DNA of 64,000 nt. Source: Brachycybe producta (taxonomy: Eukaryota; Arthropoda; Diplopoda; Playtdesmida; Andrognathidae). The position numbers were made by a program, and so were the translations under genes. Shown here piece by piece: positions 35,692-47,200 of the stretch (positions are counted from its first letter, which is position 1; each line of letters opens with the position of its first letter). The stretch lies in the NCBI GenBank assembly GCA_036925085.1, contig JAUPFP010000128.1, positions 62,001 through 126,000 on the forward strand, written 5' to 3'. The notes under the pieces were generated by a model, which was not told the origin of the DNA, did no database searches, and worked only from the letters and a program-made list of their open reading frames with translations.

Positions 35692-36290
35692 TGATTGGCG
35701 ATGGCCTCCACTCGTAGGCCCTAGGCACTTTTATTTTTAGAGACCCTTGTCCGAAATTTTTACTTATTTATATGATGATTTTATTGTTTGCAAACACTTA
35801 AAAGTACTCATAAATTGCAATGCACCATAAACACCTCGACCTTTTCTGATACAAAAGTGCAGAAGGAGAGCTTCACAAAAATGAAACTGGTAAAATACAA
35901 AATAATTTATGCAAAAAAATGTCGCAAAGTGAACTTAAACAGTAAATTGAAAGTACCTACTACACCACTTTGTCTTGTGTTAAATCATTCAAATATCCAA
36001 ATAAATGTCTTAAATTAAAATGTCCAGTTTTTTATTTTGAATTTTTCATTCGTTTTTTATGTATTATTTTTTCAAGTGAAATATCGTAGGCCCTAAAAAG
36101 TGCATAGGCCCTAGGCACTGTGCCTACACGGCTTTATGGATAAAGCGGATCTGGGCATCAGATAGAGCAGCCGGTCATAAAATGTATTTTGACAAATCCG
36201 ACTCGTACGTATGTCGCATCATTCATAATGCATCATCATCATTTGACCGACCCCGCTTGGTGCAGGACGTGGTGCATGAAAAGAAGCAGC
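35692..36290 (+). mobile_element. SINE of unit 5, split by a later insertion
   Basis: The SINE head (GGCTGATTGGCGATGGCCTCCACT) is separated from its body (GGCAGCC-like sequence and CATCATCATC at about 36130-36245) by an AT-rich insert of about 400 bp bounded by CCTAGGCAC repeats (about 35718-36118). The insert shares a core with 21895-22040. Confidence 0.6.
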
Positions 36291-36373
36291 AGTAGGAAAT
36301 AAATGCGCAACAATAATTACTTCTTTGGAAAGCTTCACACACACTACTTTTTGCCATAACATACCGCCACTTA

Positions 36374-36812
36374 TGGCGCATTCACATTAGGCTGGTTTAC
36401 CAGCTGCTGGTTGCTGTTTGCTTTTAGCCCTGTAGCAGGATAGTGTGAACTGCTACCAGCAGCTGCTTTCTCCAGCAGACTGCTGATTTTAACAACGACT
36501 GTTGAAGTTGAACATGTCCAACTTTAGCAGCTACCAGGTGGTCATGTGACTCCCTTCCTGCTGCTACCAGTGTGCTACCAGCTAGTGTGAACCCTTTGTT
36601 GCTAGTAGTGGCACTAGTGGGCCCTTGAAACTCCACTGCTTGGGTTGGTTGTTGTTAGATTTTGTGTTTTTGCAAGACGGTGATTGGATGACTTGCGCTG
36701 CTAATACCAGCAGTGACTGGACAAGTGTGAACCGAAAGCTGCCGCTGCATGCTGTTGCTGCTAATAGCCAGCAGCAACCAGCGGCTTGTAAACCAGCCTA
36801 GTGTGAATCAGC
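36374..36812. mobile_element. Harbinger-type MITE, 439 bp, TTA duplication
   Basis: It begins TGGCGCATTCACATTAGGCT and ends with the near-complement AGCCTAGTGTGAATCAGC, flanked by TTA. The other units show the empty site CCACTTAGTGGTTGA, so the target duplication is certain. The interior is rich in CAGCAGC/GCTGCTG. Another copy lies in the intron of the mut-7-like gene (47526-47959). Confidence 0.88.
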
Positions 36813-37629
36813 TTAGTGGTTGATGCTGCTTGTTTTACATGAACCGCCACTGAAAACAATAGAATGTTGTCACTGCATCCAACTGGTATCACCTTGATCA
36901 CCATTGACAAACAGGCAATGTTCGCCACTTGTGGCTAGATTCGAACACCGTTCGTCGTTGTGGTGCACAAATATCAGTGCCGGTAGCTCTGACATCACAA
37001 GCTTTAACAGAATTTTGTTCTTGGAGTGTTTATGTAAATACATGCAGTACCTACGAGACGACATAACAAATAGGCCTATCAAATAATCAAATAATTATAA
37101 TTGTCAATAATAAACTTATAATAAACTTGAAATAAACAGTATGGCAAATTACTGTCTGTTAAATTACTGTCTAGCCTATTGTCGTGTTGATACTGGCTGG
37201 CAGGCTGGGTGCATTCGAGTACCAAAATACAGCATACAATTAACACTATATACGAAACAATGCGCCAATTGCATAAGAGTTCTAACACACAAGGAAACTT
37301 TCTCAAGGATTCACAGCATCCCTTGGAATTGTAAAATTTTATCATTTTTTCAACATTCACCATCAAAAGTTTCACGCCAGTATAGAAATCCTTAGTTTTT
37401 TTAACACGATGTGCTCTGTTTTAGCTCTCAACTAAATAGGGTCATGGAAAATATTGTGGTCGCTAGTTAGCATTAATTTATAGCCTCTAACAAGCCAACA
37501 CAAAGAATTAACCATGCTGCTTCACACAGCTACAATCTAACTTAATAAGAAATCTACTTTGTGTTTTTTTTTCTTCTAACATTTTAGTCCTGTTGACAAT
37601 TTTTGACCAAACCTACAACTACAAATAAA

Positions 37630-38145
37630 TGTAATACCCTGTATTACACCTTCCCTTTAAAGTCATAGCCTTGAGGTTCCTTGTATTTCAAGTGCCACAT
37701 TTCATCCCTTTTCCCTCACCATCTAAGACCCCAAAGTGTAAGTCACATCCTTGTTCCGGTATCGGCGGATGGATACCCATCAAGACATAGTCCCTAGGGC
37801 ATGGGTGCAACTGTGGAGGCGCACACACTCCCTAGGTATAAAGGTCCATGTCTTGATTGATTCGGGGTCCATTCTCTGATATCGAAAAATGAAATAACTC
37901 ATTCAATGGTCCGGTGGCTAAGCAACGCCACACTTTGTAACTCTTCCCTTTTTAGTGTACTTTAATGATTGTGTGCATTAAATCAGTAACATCGTCAACC
38001 TGCATTCGTCTCGCCATAGAGAACGACCCCGACACCATTCGGAATCAGGTCTAAATCATACACTCTCTCAGCGTAAGGCGGTATCCGTTCCCAAGCTAAG
38101 ATGATCTAGGCTAGAGCCCCATAATAGGAACTCTGCACTGTTACA
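37630..38145 (+). mobile_element. Solo LTR, 516 bp, with 4-bp target duplication
   Basis: It begins TGTAATACCCTG, ends GCACTGTTACA and is flanked by TAAA. It aligns with 26150-26710 throughout (CGGCGGATGGA, GGTATAAAGG, ATTCAATGGTCCGGTGGCT). Confidence 0.82.
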
Positions 38146-38812
38146 TAAATAATTAAATGGTTGAATAAATTAATAAAAAAAATCAACTCTAAGCTAGCTA
38201 ATTTTATAATAAACTGAAGTCCTAACAATTTCAGTTCAGTTTTCTTCAACCTTCAAATAATTGCCACTCTAATCATGGCATTTCTTGTTTGTAAATTTGT
38301 ATTTGTATTTGTTATTCATGTGGTATACAAAACAAATGAAAGTAATATGACCTTAAACATTACAGCAATATCAGTGAAAACATGTGAGTTTTATACGGTG
38401 TGTTCCACCTGTGACTACTTTTTTTTTAAAAAAAAAAAAAAAAAATTCTAACCGGGATGAACGCAAGAGTTGGAAGTTAGCCGTATTAACGCCAATTTAT
38501 GAAATGTGACACATTCCTAAATTGTCAATTGTCAGCCTCATCTTATGGCGAAACAACTATAGAAATTGTGGTTTCCATTTCACAAAATGTAATCTCAAAA
38601 AGTGTTATCTGCTTATTATAATACTCATTTTACTGTTGTAAAAGTTCATAAATACTTGACTGCCAACTGGCAGTTTGCACGGCCGGTACATAAAAAGATA
38701 CTCAATCATATATTTAATTGTCTTTTTTTTATTTTGTCTGTCATTCCGAATGTGTGTGTGTATATGTTTACCATAAGTATTTCTTCAATGCAACCAGATG
38801 TTAAATTATTCG

Positions 38813-38819
38813 TATATAA
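38813..38819 (+). promoter_or_regulatory. TATA box of array gene 6
   Basis: TATATAA is preceded by CAACCAGATGTTAAATTATT as in genes 1 and 2. The farther CTTTGTCAATC block is missing, so regulation may differ. Confidence 0.6.
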
Positions 38820-38935
38820 GCTTATCATTCCGAATTATTAAATCACACATAAGTCATTGAGTTTTCTCTCAACTGTTTCTATTATTACAGAAAATTGTTT
38901 AAAGATTTATTATTTTCCAGAAAAATCATCAAATT

Positions 38936-39569
38936 ATGATGGCAAGTATGAAAGTATATTTAATAATTAGTCTAATGTTCTTGGTGTTCATAATGTCTTT
39001 CTACAGCACCGATGGAGCGGTTACTGATAGTAAGTGTATTCATTTATTATAGATGGTGATATATGTTTTATACGGCTCCCTACAAAATATTAATTTTAGT
39101 TTTCCCCTTACGTTTTCCAGGCTTTCTATATGGTAATTTGGTGTATTTTTTTCATGGTGTAAATACAATGGAAATCAGTTGATTTGCACAACACAGAACC
39201 GCGACCGAAGTGAAAAATGTTTAACACAAAATTAAAGGGACCAGAATATTTTTCGACGTTCTGCATTGTACAAATCTATTAATTTCTACTGTATTATCGC
39301 CATTAAAAAAATACACCCAAACTACCCTTCCAGTCTGGAAACGTCAGAAGAAAAAAAAAAAAAAAATTTCGTGTTAAAAAAAAATCTGATAAATCTTTTA
39401 CAATGGTTGTCAATTCATAGAATGCACGATTCCAGGAGCAATGTGGACCGACCACTGTGACCAGGTTTGTGCCAGGGCAGTACTTGAAGAGGCAGTATTT
39501 GGTGGCGCAACTAGTTTTTCCTATGCATGCCAAGAAGGATCAAGTCCAGACAAGTGTGCTTGTTATTGA
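38936..39569 (+). CDS. Array gene 6: secreted CS-alpha-beta peptide, two exons
   Basis: Exon 1 (38936-39029) encodes a 31-residue leader with core ISLMFLVFIMSF, ending STDGAVTD. Exon 2 (39421-39569) follows an ATTCATAG acceptor in phase 1 and ends CACY. Cysteine spacing is 10, 3, 19, 8, 1. The intron is the shortest of the array (391 bp) because the central part of the foldback is lost; only the outer arms remain (39146-39310). The mature part is more acidic and Ala-rich than genes 1 and 2. Both exons look whole. Confidence 0.84.
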
Positions 39570-39777
39570 TTGGCCAAATATGTGTCCACATGATTGAATT
39601 AAAATTTAATTTTATTCCAAGTTAAATCTTTGACTAAGTTTGTATACAATAAATTGGAAGGCATTCCATTATTTGCAAATATGCTATACATTTACATTTA
39701 TTATCCAGTTTCTATGTGGGTTTAAAACCCATACAATTCCTTCTTGGATATTTTATTTACAGAAGCAAGTTGCCAAC

Positions 39778-39930
39778 GCCCCGGTGGCTGAATAGAGATT
39801 GCCTCCGCTTGTGGTACTGGGAGGGGGGGGGTCCCAGGTTCGAATACCGGTTGGAGCATGGTTGCTGTGTCGCCGCTTGATGCGGGACGTGGTCCAGGGA
39901 AAGAAACATCAACAGGAAATAAATGCGCAA
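39778..39930 (+). mobile_element. tRNA-derived SINE, copy in unit 6, internally deleted
   Basis: GCCCCGGTGGCTGAATAGAG, then GGTTCGAATACCGGTTGGAG. The body jumps directly to the GACGTGGTCCAGG segment, without the GGCAGCC and CAT parts. Confidence 0.72.
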
Positions 39931-40329
39931 CCATAATTACTTCTTTGGACATCTTCACATGGACTACTACTTGTTGCTACAGAGTACCACCAATTAGTGG
40001 TTGACACTGAAAACAATGGAATCTTGTTATTGCATTTCCACTGGTATGAACTTGATCACCATTAAAAAATAGGTAGTGTTCGCCACTTGTGGCTCGATTC
40101 AAACACCGTTGGCCTTTAATTTACTGCGCAAAAATAACGGTCGCAGTGGCTAATGTGAACACCCACCTAGGCAATAAATGGTCGTCCAAGCAACGATAAG
40201 TCGTTTTATGTGGCGACACAAAGTTGTCCGTGTGAAGTGGGCCTTATAGAGGTAGCTCAACAAAAAGCTCTGCCTATGGAGCATTCCGTGCCAGGTGTCA
40301 GCATGTTCAAATGAGGGCGTCACCTCTAC

Positions 40330-43005
40330 TTTGAGCTAAATTCCTTCTGCGTTACATGTTATAATACAACTCAATGAAATACACAAACACAGTGCTTTAT
40401 AAGTGATTCAACGTAAGACAGTCTTATGACAGTATAGTCATATCTAGCTCATCACCTTGTTTAAACAAAAGGGTTCGTGCATTAATTTGTTACCGCATTC
40501 TTTTATCAGACAAAATGACACAAAAATAATTTTTTGTCAACCCCTCTGACGTCACAAGCTTTAGCTTACTGCGCGGCAACTATACACTAACAATTGTCAA
40601 TAAAATATATAGTGTCTATGTAAATACAATACCTATGAGAAAACATAACAAATATGCCTATCAAATAATTATAATTGTCAATAAACTTTAAATAAACAGT
40701 ATGGCAAATAACTGTCTGTTTAATTAGTCTAGCCTAATCGTGTTGATACTGGCTGGCAGGCTGGGTGCAATCGAGTACCAAAATACAGCGTACAATTGCA
40801 CACCTTTGAAATAACGTCTGAAAACATCAGGAGTGCTTGCCCCAGAAGCCCCAAAAAGCTGGAAAAGCACAAGGATTCAGAAAAATGGGCCAAAAACCAA
40901 GTCTACAGGCTCTTTGGCTTTTTTTCTTAAAAAAGGCAAAAATTAGAAAAACATTTAAATGCTATAAAAGCTCTAAAAAAATTTATAATTTGAAAAAATG
41001 AATCAAAGCCAAATGCTAGTTCCAAACCAAAATCCAAATTAATAGCTGCGGCCCTGACAACATGAGGGGTGTCTGTCTGTATAGAAAACGTGCCCGAGAA
41101 CCACTTAACCTTCTCAAGAAAGCAAACATCTAATCCACATTCTTTCTTGAGAAAATTAAAATACCGAAAAATCTGTGCTTTTTAAAAAATTGTCTAGAAG
41201 GTGGAACACTCTCCACTCAACTATAGGATTCTTTCCAGCATAAAAAATGTCTTTAGTTTCCGATTGCATCCAAAGTTCAAACAAATACAAGAAACCTATG
41301 CGTTCTAGAATACATTCATAAAGCTCACAAACAAGAGGCATTATTTTAGGCCAATCAGTTCACTCTCATTTTACCAACTAAAACGTTGAGCTGAAACATA
41401 GCAGAGTTTTATGAAATATATGTAGGCAGTGCTAACTTAATGGAAGGGCCTGTACGGCCAGGGCCCAGGGCCTACACTTGAACTGGGGCCTCTCACAGTT
41501 TTGTTCAAATAATACATGCCAAAATGTGTGTATATTTATATGTAAGTTGGGGTCGAGGCCCCAATCTGAACATGTGCCAGGGGCCACAAAAGTCTTGAAA
41601 ACAGCCTTGTTTTTAAGTAAAAAAAAATAACTTTATACGAGATATCTCCATTAAAAATAGTTAATTTTCAGAAATGTTTGTTGCATTTATCAACAATGTC
41701 AAAATAGAATATCTTATCGATAAAGATAAAATAATCTAACTGTCATAATATTATTTAAAAAAGGAGTAAACACTAAAAACAATAACAGTTTTAGATTTAA
41801 ACTTCGAATACACTTTTGGAAATAAAATAAAATTTTATGCATTATAAAACGAAATGGTCGTTATAATCTTCTGTAATTATGTGAGTTTTGCGATCTACTG
41901 CATAATTAGGTATGTAACTATACACATAATTTTAAAAATATGAATTTTATGTACCGGTCACAATATTTCTGATAAACTTGAAATAAAAACGAAAATTTCA
42001 AATTTTCCAAAAGACTTTTTTTTTTCAAAAATATAAACATAAATGTGAATTTATTTGTCTACTTTTTCAATTATCATAATAATTATCAAAATAATTAAAA
42101 ACACGATTTTTTTTTCTATCTTTTATTTAAATCTTGATTTTTTTAAAAACAAATTCAGATATGAAAAAATAAATGAATAAATTCGGACATGAATTGGTTG
42201 GTTGAAAGGTGATACAATTTATATTACAACTAATACTTATAAACTTTAAAAAAAAGGTTTTTGATATTAAAAATCTTGTTAAGAAGAACTTTGTGACAAC
42301 ATAAGAATTGATGTAAAATTTAGAAATTAGGATTGATAAGAATACGGATGATATCAAACGTTTTCACCAGCTGGCTTGGACGGCCCCAGAGATGTTGCTG
42401 CTTTGCAACTGCAACACCTATTGTTCAGTTCGTGACAGATGTGACTCGATTTTTGTATTAGGCTTACATATAGCAAAATTAAAACAAAAACTTCCAATTA
42501 TGATATTATTATTATTATTTATATTACTATGGTAGTTTGTATTTTGTTAAGAACTTTTTTAAAAAGCTCAAATGGCTGTAGCAACTAAACGGCAATTCGA
42601 AACGTCATGAATTTAATTAATTACCCGTAGAACGTATTAAAGAATAAACCCAAATTTTCATAAAGCTGAAAGATGATTCTAAAGAACTGATAGGTGGCCA
42701 GCAAAATGGACCCTCCTGAAGTCTTTAACATGGGTCAAGCAAATTATCACCATTCAAAATTGTATAAAATAAGAAACGCCTTTGAATATTGCAACAAAAA
42801 AAAACACAGTTAATACCTGGCCACAACAGTCAAGAAGAGATTAATGTTAATTATCTTTAACAAAATAAACTTAAAGACACTAAGATAGCTAAGAATCGAA
42901 ACCATGTTTCTGAAAACATCAAATTTAGCTTAACATTGCGTCTCTAGAGTCAGGTAGCAACTGAACGTTGGAGTGTCTAGGCTCTTAAATGAAAATAACT
43001 GAACC
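40330..43005. other. Intergenic region downstream of the array
   Basis: No supported gene. Sequence at 40600-40800 repeats unit-like material found at 37100-37250 (GGCTGGCAGGCTGGGTGCA). From about 40800 it is AT-rich and unassigned; GC-rich palindromic words (GGGCCTGTACGGCCAGGGCCC, near 41446) may mark a degenerate element. No long ORF with coding character was seen. Confidence 0.6.
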
Positions 43006-43435
43006 CAGGGGTTCCCCCCCCCCCCCGCCGGAAGCCAGTGGCGAATTCACCCCCCCCCCCCCCCGTTTTTTTTATAACTTTGCAAATATAATTTCAATTG
43101 GCCATAAGATGTGTTTGAAACAAAGTCTTTAAACTTTGGAAAACATGAATATTTTCCCTATTTCACGAGCATAGCGAGCGAGCAATTATTTTAAAGTATA
43201 CACTTGCTATCAATTCCGGCGAGCGTAGCGAGCAGTAAGAAAACTGCACTTGTAATATGACGTATAACAGTGGCTGAAACACTACTTTCTTTTAAAATAT
43301 AAATTAAATAATAAATTTGGATTTTCGCTCATTGTGATTATTATAAAAATATTTTAATACAAAATTTCAATCACCCTCCAAAAAGGCAAATGGCGAGTTG
43401 CTCACCAGACTACCCCCACCCTGTGGGCACCCCTG
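43006..43435. mobile_element. hAT-type MITE, 430 bp
   Basis: The ends are CAGGGGTTCCCC and GGGCACCCCTG, with flanks ACTGAACC and ACTGTACC (7 of 8 identical). Eight-base duplication with CAGGGGT ends fits hAT. It contains two long C runs (about 43013-43026 and 43050-43064). Confidence 0.7.
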
Positions 43436-44280
43436 ACTGTACCTTTTGTCTGTGACAAGATGTCACTGCAACACTCCACAACAGGTAACAACCACGGACG
43501 GGGCCGCCCATGCTCAACAGTTTAAACAATAGGATTCTTTCATTCTTTTGTTATCATTCTTCTTACCATGAGACAGGTATAAATAGCTCTTTAAATCATC
43601 GAGGCTTATTACACAGCACTACTTATCCTTGTAGAAGTATCGATACATGTCTTCCTCTAATGCAGGCTCCATACCCCTTTTTATTTTCAATTTGTCTCGT
43701 ATTTTTGAAATCTCGTATGCATTAGGTGTGGAGCCTGCATAGGAGGCCATATATACACACTTCAATCGTGATAAGTAGTGTCATGTAAATATATAAGCCT
43801 CATTGACTTAAATCATGTGATTTAAATGAATCCAGTTACTGACTGAAACTGTTTTATTTTTGATTTTTCTTGTAGATACTTTTAAAAAGCTAACGGAAAA
43901 GTTCGCATACTTATACTTTGGACTCGAATCATATCTTAATATGCCAGTGGTTGTAGGTGCAACCATTTATGAATCAGTTAAGATGCATTACCGGTACCCA
44001 TAATCTAGCTCAATAATCCGATCAGCCATTTACCTGCTGCGACATCAAGACTTAACAATTTTAGTTGTCAGTCCTTCAAGAGCCCAAGTGACCACTTAAA
44101 CATATTTGTATGACATTTTCAAACGCCTCCTACATAACGTCAGAGGAGAAGAAGGCGGCCACATTGATTTAGATACAAATAATTCAAAGCAAATATAGTT
44201 CATCTGAAGAAAAATCATATTAAGCTAAAGAACTGTGCCAAAAAAATAAAACTAAAAGAACACGAGAACAACCTTAAAAC

Positions 44281-47200
44281 ATGGTCAGTAAATTCAGTGC
44301 AACAATCAACCGTAGAAATAAAAAACACCGTGTGCCAGCCACACAGAAACAGAAAACAAAAACACCTTCCAAAAACATTAACGAAACATCAAACAATGAA
44401 AAAATTTCCAATTCTGGATACGTTTCCAGTCTAGAAAACATTCAAATAAAAAGTTGGCTTGAACGCGGAATCGAGGTTCCATTTTTAATCGTAAAACGCG
44501 TCAAAGATTGGTTACACAACCTTCACAACAATTTCCTTAAACATTTTGCAGCTCTGGTCGAATTCTGCAAAGGTTGCGACAATGATGGTGTCTGCCAAAG
44601 CGATAAACTCTATTGGTCAATTCTACATCTTGTGGCAACAAGTCCAGTACAAGCTCGAGCCAAAAACATCTCTTTTTTACAGAAAGGACTTCGCAAATAT
44701 GTTGCACGATCCGTGGCGCCTTCGAATGACATCAAAGAGGCAGCATTGTTGTTGGCTTTCGAACAAAAGCAGAAAGCAGAAACTGAAATGCTGTTCGATA
44801 TCTTTCAGCTTTCCGATTGTCCGGCAGTTTTTCTTCCTTTTATTAAGAAAGAAATTGAGGCAACACGGTACGATACTGCGATCCGTACCGTGAAACGATT
44901 CAGTCTCCAGTCCCATTTTACTCCAGCCGAAATCTTGTTGCCGTTACTTCTTCTGACAAAGTTCGAAGAAATACATGAATTTCTGGATGGCGACTTGCAA
45001 CAGCAACAACAGCTAGTTTCCTTCTTAGACAAACTTTACGTTTCTAAGAAAAAGGCTAAAAATTTGATCGTGAAACTAAACGTTACGTATGATCAAATCA
45101 AACGTTTGCGCAAAGATGTTGAAGTAATAGCAAAACGGTTCCAAGTTTCGGAAAAATATTGGCCAAACATGCAGCGTCAAAAATATTATGATAAACTATT
45201 TAGTCTTCTGTCGAAAAAATACGTGAAAAATGTTATCACTAACAAACGCTTTGAAAAGGAAGTGAAAAATCTTGTCACCATTTATCCAGATTTAAAAGTG
45301 AAGCTAGTTCGTGAAATGGTCGAGCGTAACGATATCGACGAAGCGGCTCGTTATGCAGTCGAACTCAAACTACCGCAAAATAAAATTCCTGGCAGAGTGA
45401 AGACAATTTTAGGAAGTGTAGACTCAAATGTTACAGCCACAACAAATGCCAACTTGGAACCAAGGAAGAATAAAGTTGTCCTTCCAACGACAGGAGCGAA
45501 ATCGCAACAAATACAAATTAAAGTTGTCGAAAAGTATCAAGTCATTAAAGAAATGCTAGAAATGAGCAACAAAACACAAGAAATGTGGAAAAATGTTTAT
45601 CGTAGACAAATGCTTATACATCTCTTAGATATCAAATACAGAGAGCCAGTGACAGATCTTGTCGATGAAGATTTCGACTCCTTGGTTATGAACATTGTCG
45701 AAGAATCCATAGACCTGCAACGTGAGTTGGTGGCACGATTGGAATCGCACGGCGATGCAACCAGAGCAGCCCGGTATGCTGTCAAATTTCTCACAAAACA
45801 CGCTACATTACCAGAATCTGTTAAATTGGTCTACCAACCATTCTTCTCGCATAAAGACTGGAGCTTACAGCTAAAACAGTGTGACTTACAGCAGTACTCA
45901 CCAAGTTTTCCGACTAGTGGATCCATTTTACTTGTAACCAAAAAGAAACAATACCAACAAGTGGCAAATATTCTTGAGGTAATCAAATTAATTTCAACAA
46001 TCCAGGTTTAGTATCTGTTTTCTTTCCGTTTGTGTTCTGAGTTACGACTCACGTGGTCGAACTTTCAGAACATAGAACATATTGTTCATTGTGCAAACAT
46101 ACCAAGGAATGGCAATATCAAGAATCAGAGCCGTAACTAGGTAATTTTGCACCAAAGGTATGAATAACATTGATCCGATAACATCCCAGTGGATGCACCC
46201 TCAAGATTCATTCATATGGTGAGGGGGTGGGGGCAAGTGAGAACTCTTAACTTTGAAAATGACTAAATTGTGCAAAATTCTGGAGGGCTGCACAAGCAAA
46301 AAAATTTTCTTAAAAATAAATTTGACTTTTGAAAGGGGGAAAGCTACCCGTTGCCAGTATCTGTAGCCTAAAACCATTTGCCCCAATGGAACATTTGCCC
46401 TAATCAATAGTCTAAATATAAGTCATTCTGTGTTTTTTGCGCGCTTGTGACGCACAGAACCTACGTATTTAACATACTCCACCGAAAGACACTAAACCGT
46501 ATGAAAAGAAAACAAAAAGTGGTTTGAGGGCAAATGTCCATAGGTCTAGTGTCTTTAGGGCAAGTGTCTATATCCCGTGAAAAATTACCAGAAAAACACA
46601 AAAACAAAAAAAATATGACTGAAATTTCAGCAGTATTCAATTGCGTTCCAGGGCGTAGCTGGAGACCCGCATCCCTCGCGACAGCAGGGGCGAGGCAACC
46701 AGCAACGAAATAATGATCACATGACAGAAAGCGGTTGCTGGCTCACCATGCTCAGCAGAGGAAACAACCACTTACTACTGTGGCCAACTACCAATTTGGT
46801 GTCTGCAAATGTAGTGTTGGCACTAGTGTAATGTGACCAGGAACAGTTGCTGGTTGCAAGCTTGCATTGTTTCGTAATTTGCGCCTGGCCTAAATGTAAC
46901 GAGTACTCTAAACCAAATTGTTTATATTTTAAATTGGTTTTAAAAACTTTCAGAAAAGTACGGTTGTAGCAATTCAGTTTACATGGTATCAAAAGCCATT
47001 ACAATCAGAGATGCAGCCAGGAGTACCACAACTAGCATCTATCGAAATGGCCACCGAAAATGACATCCTCATCATCGACATATCTAAAATGGGACAAGGA
47101 AATAAAAAACAATATTTAAGACAATTAAATATTTTACTTTCTGATAAAGCAATACGGAAGTTAGGATTTTCGTTAAACTTAGAAACCCTTGCTACTGCTA

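Noticed and set aside
43510-43725. A 71-residue ORF upstream of the mut-7-like gene as a secreted peptide
   Set aside because: No signal peptide, no cysteine pattern, and no splice partner found.
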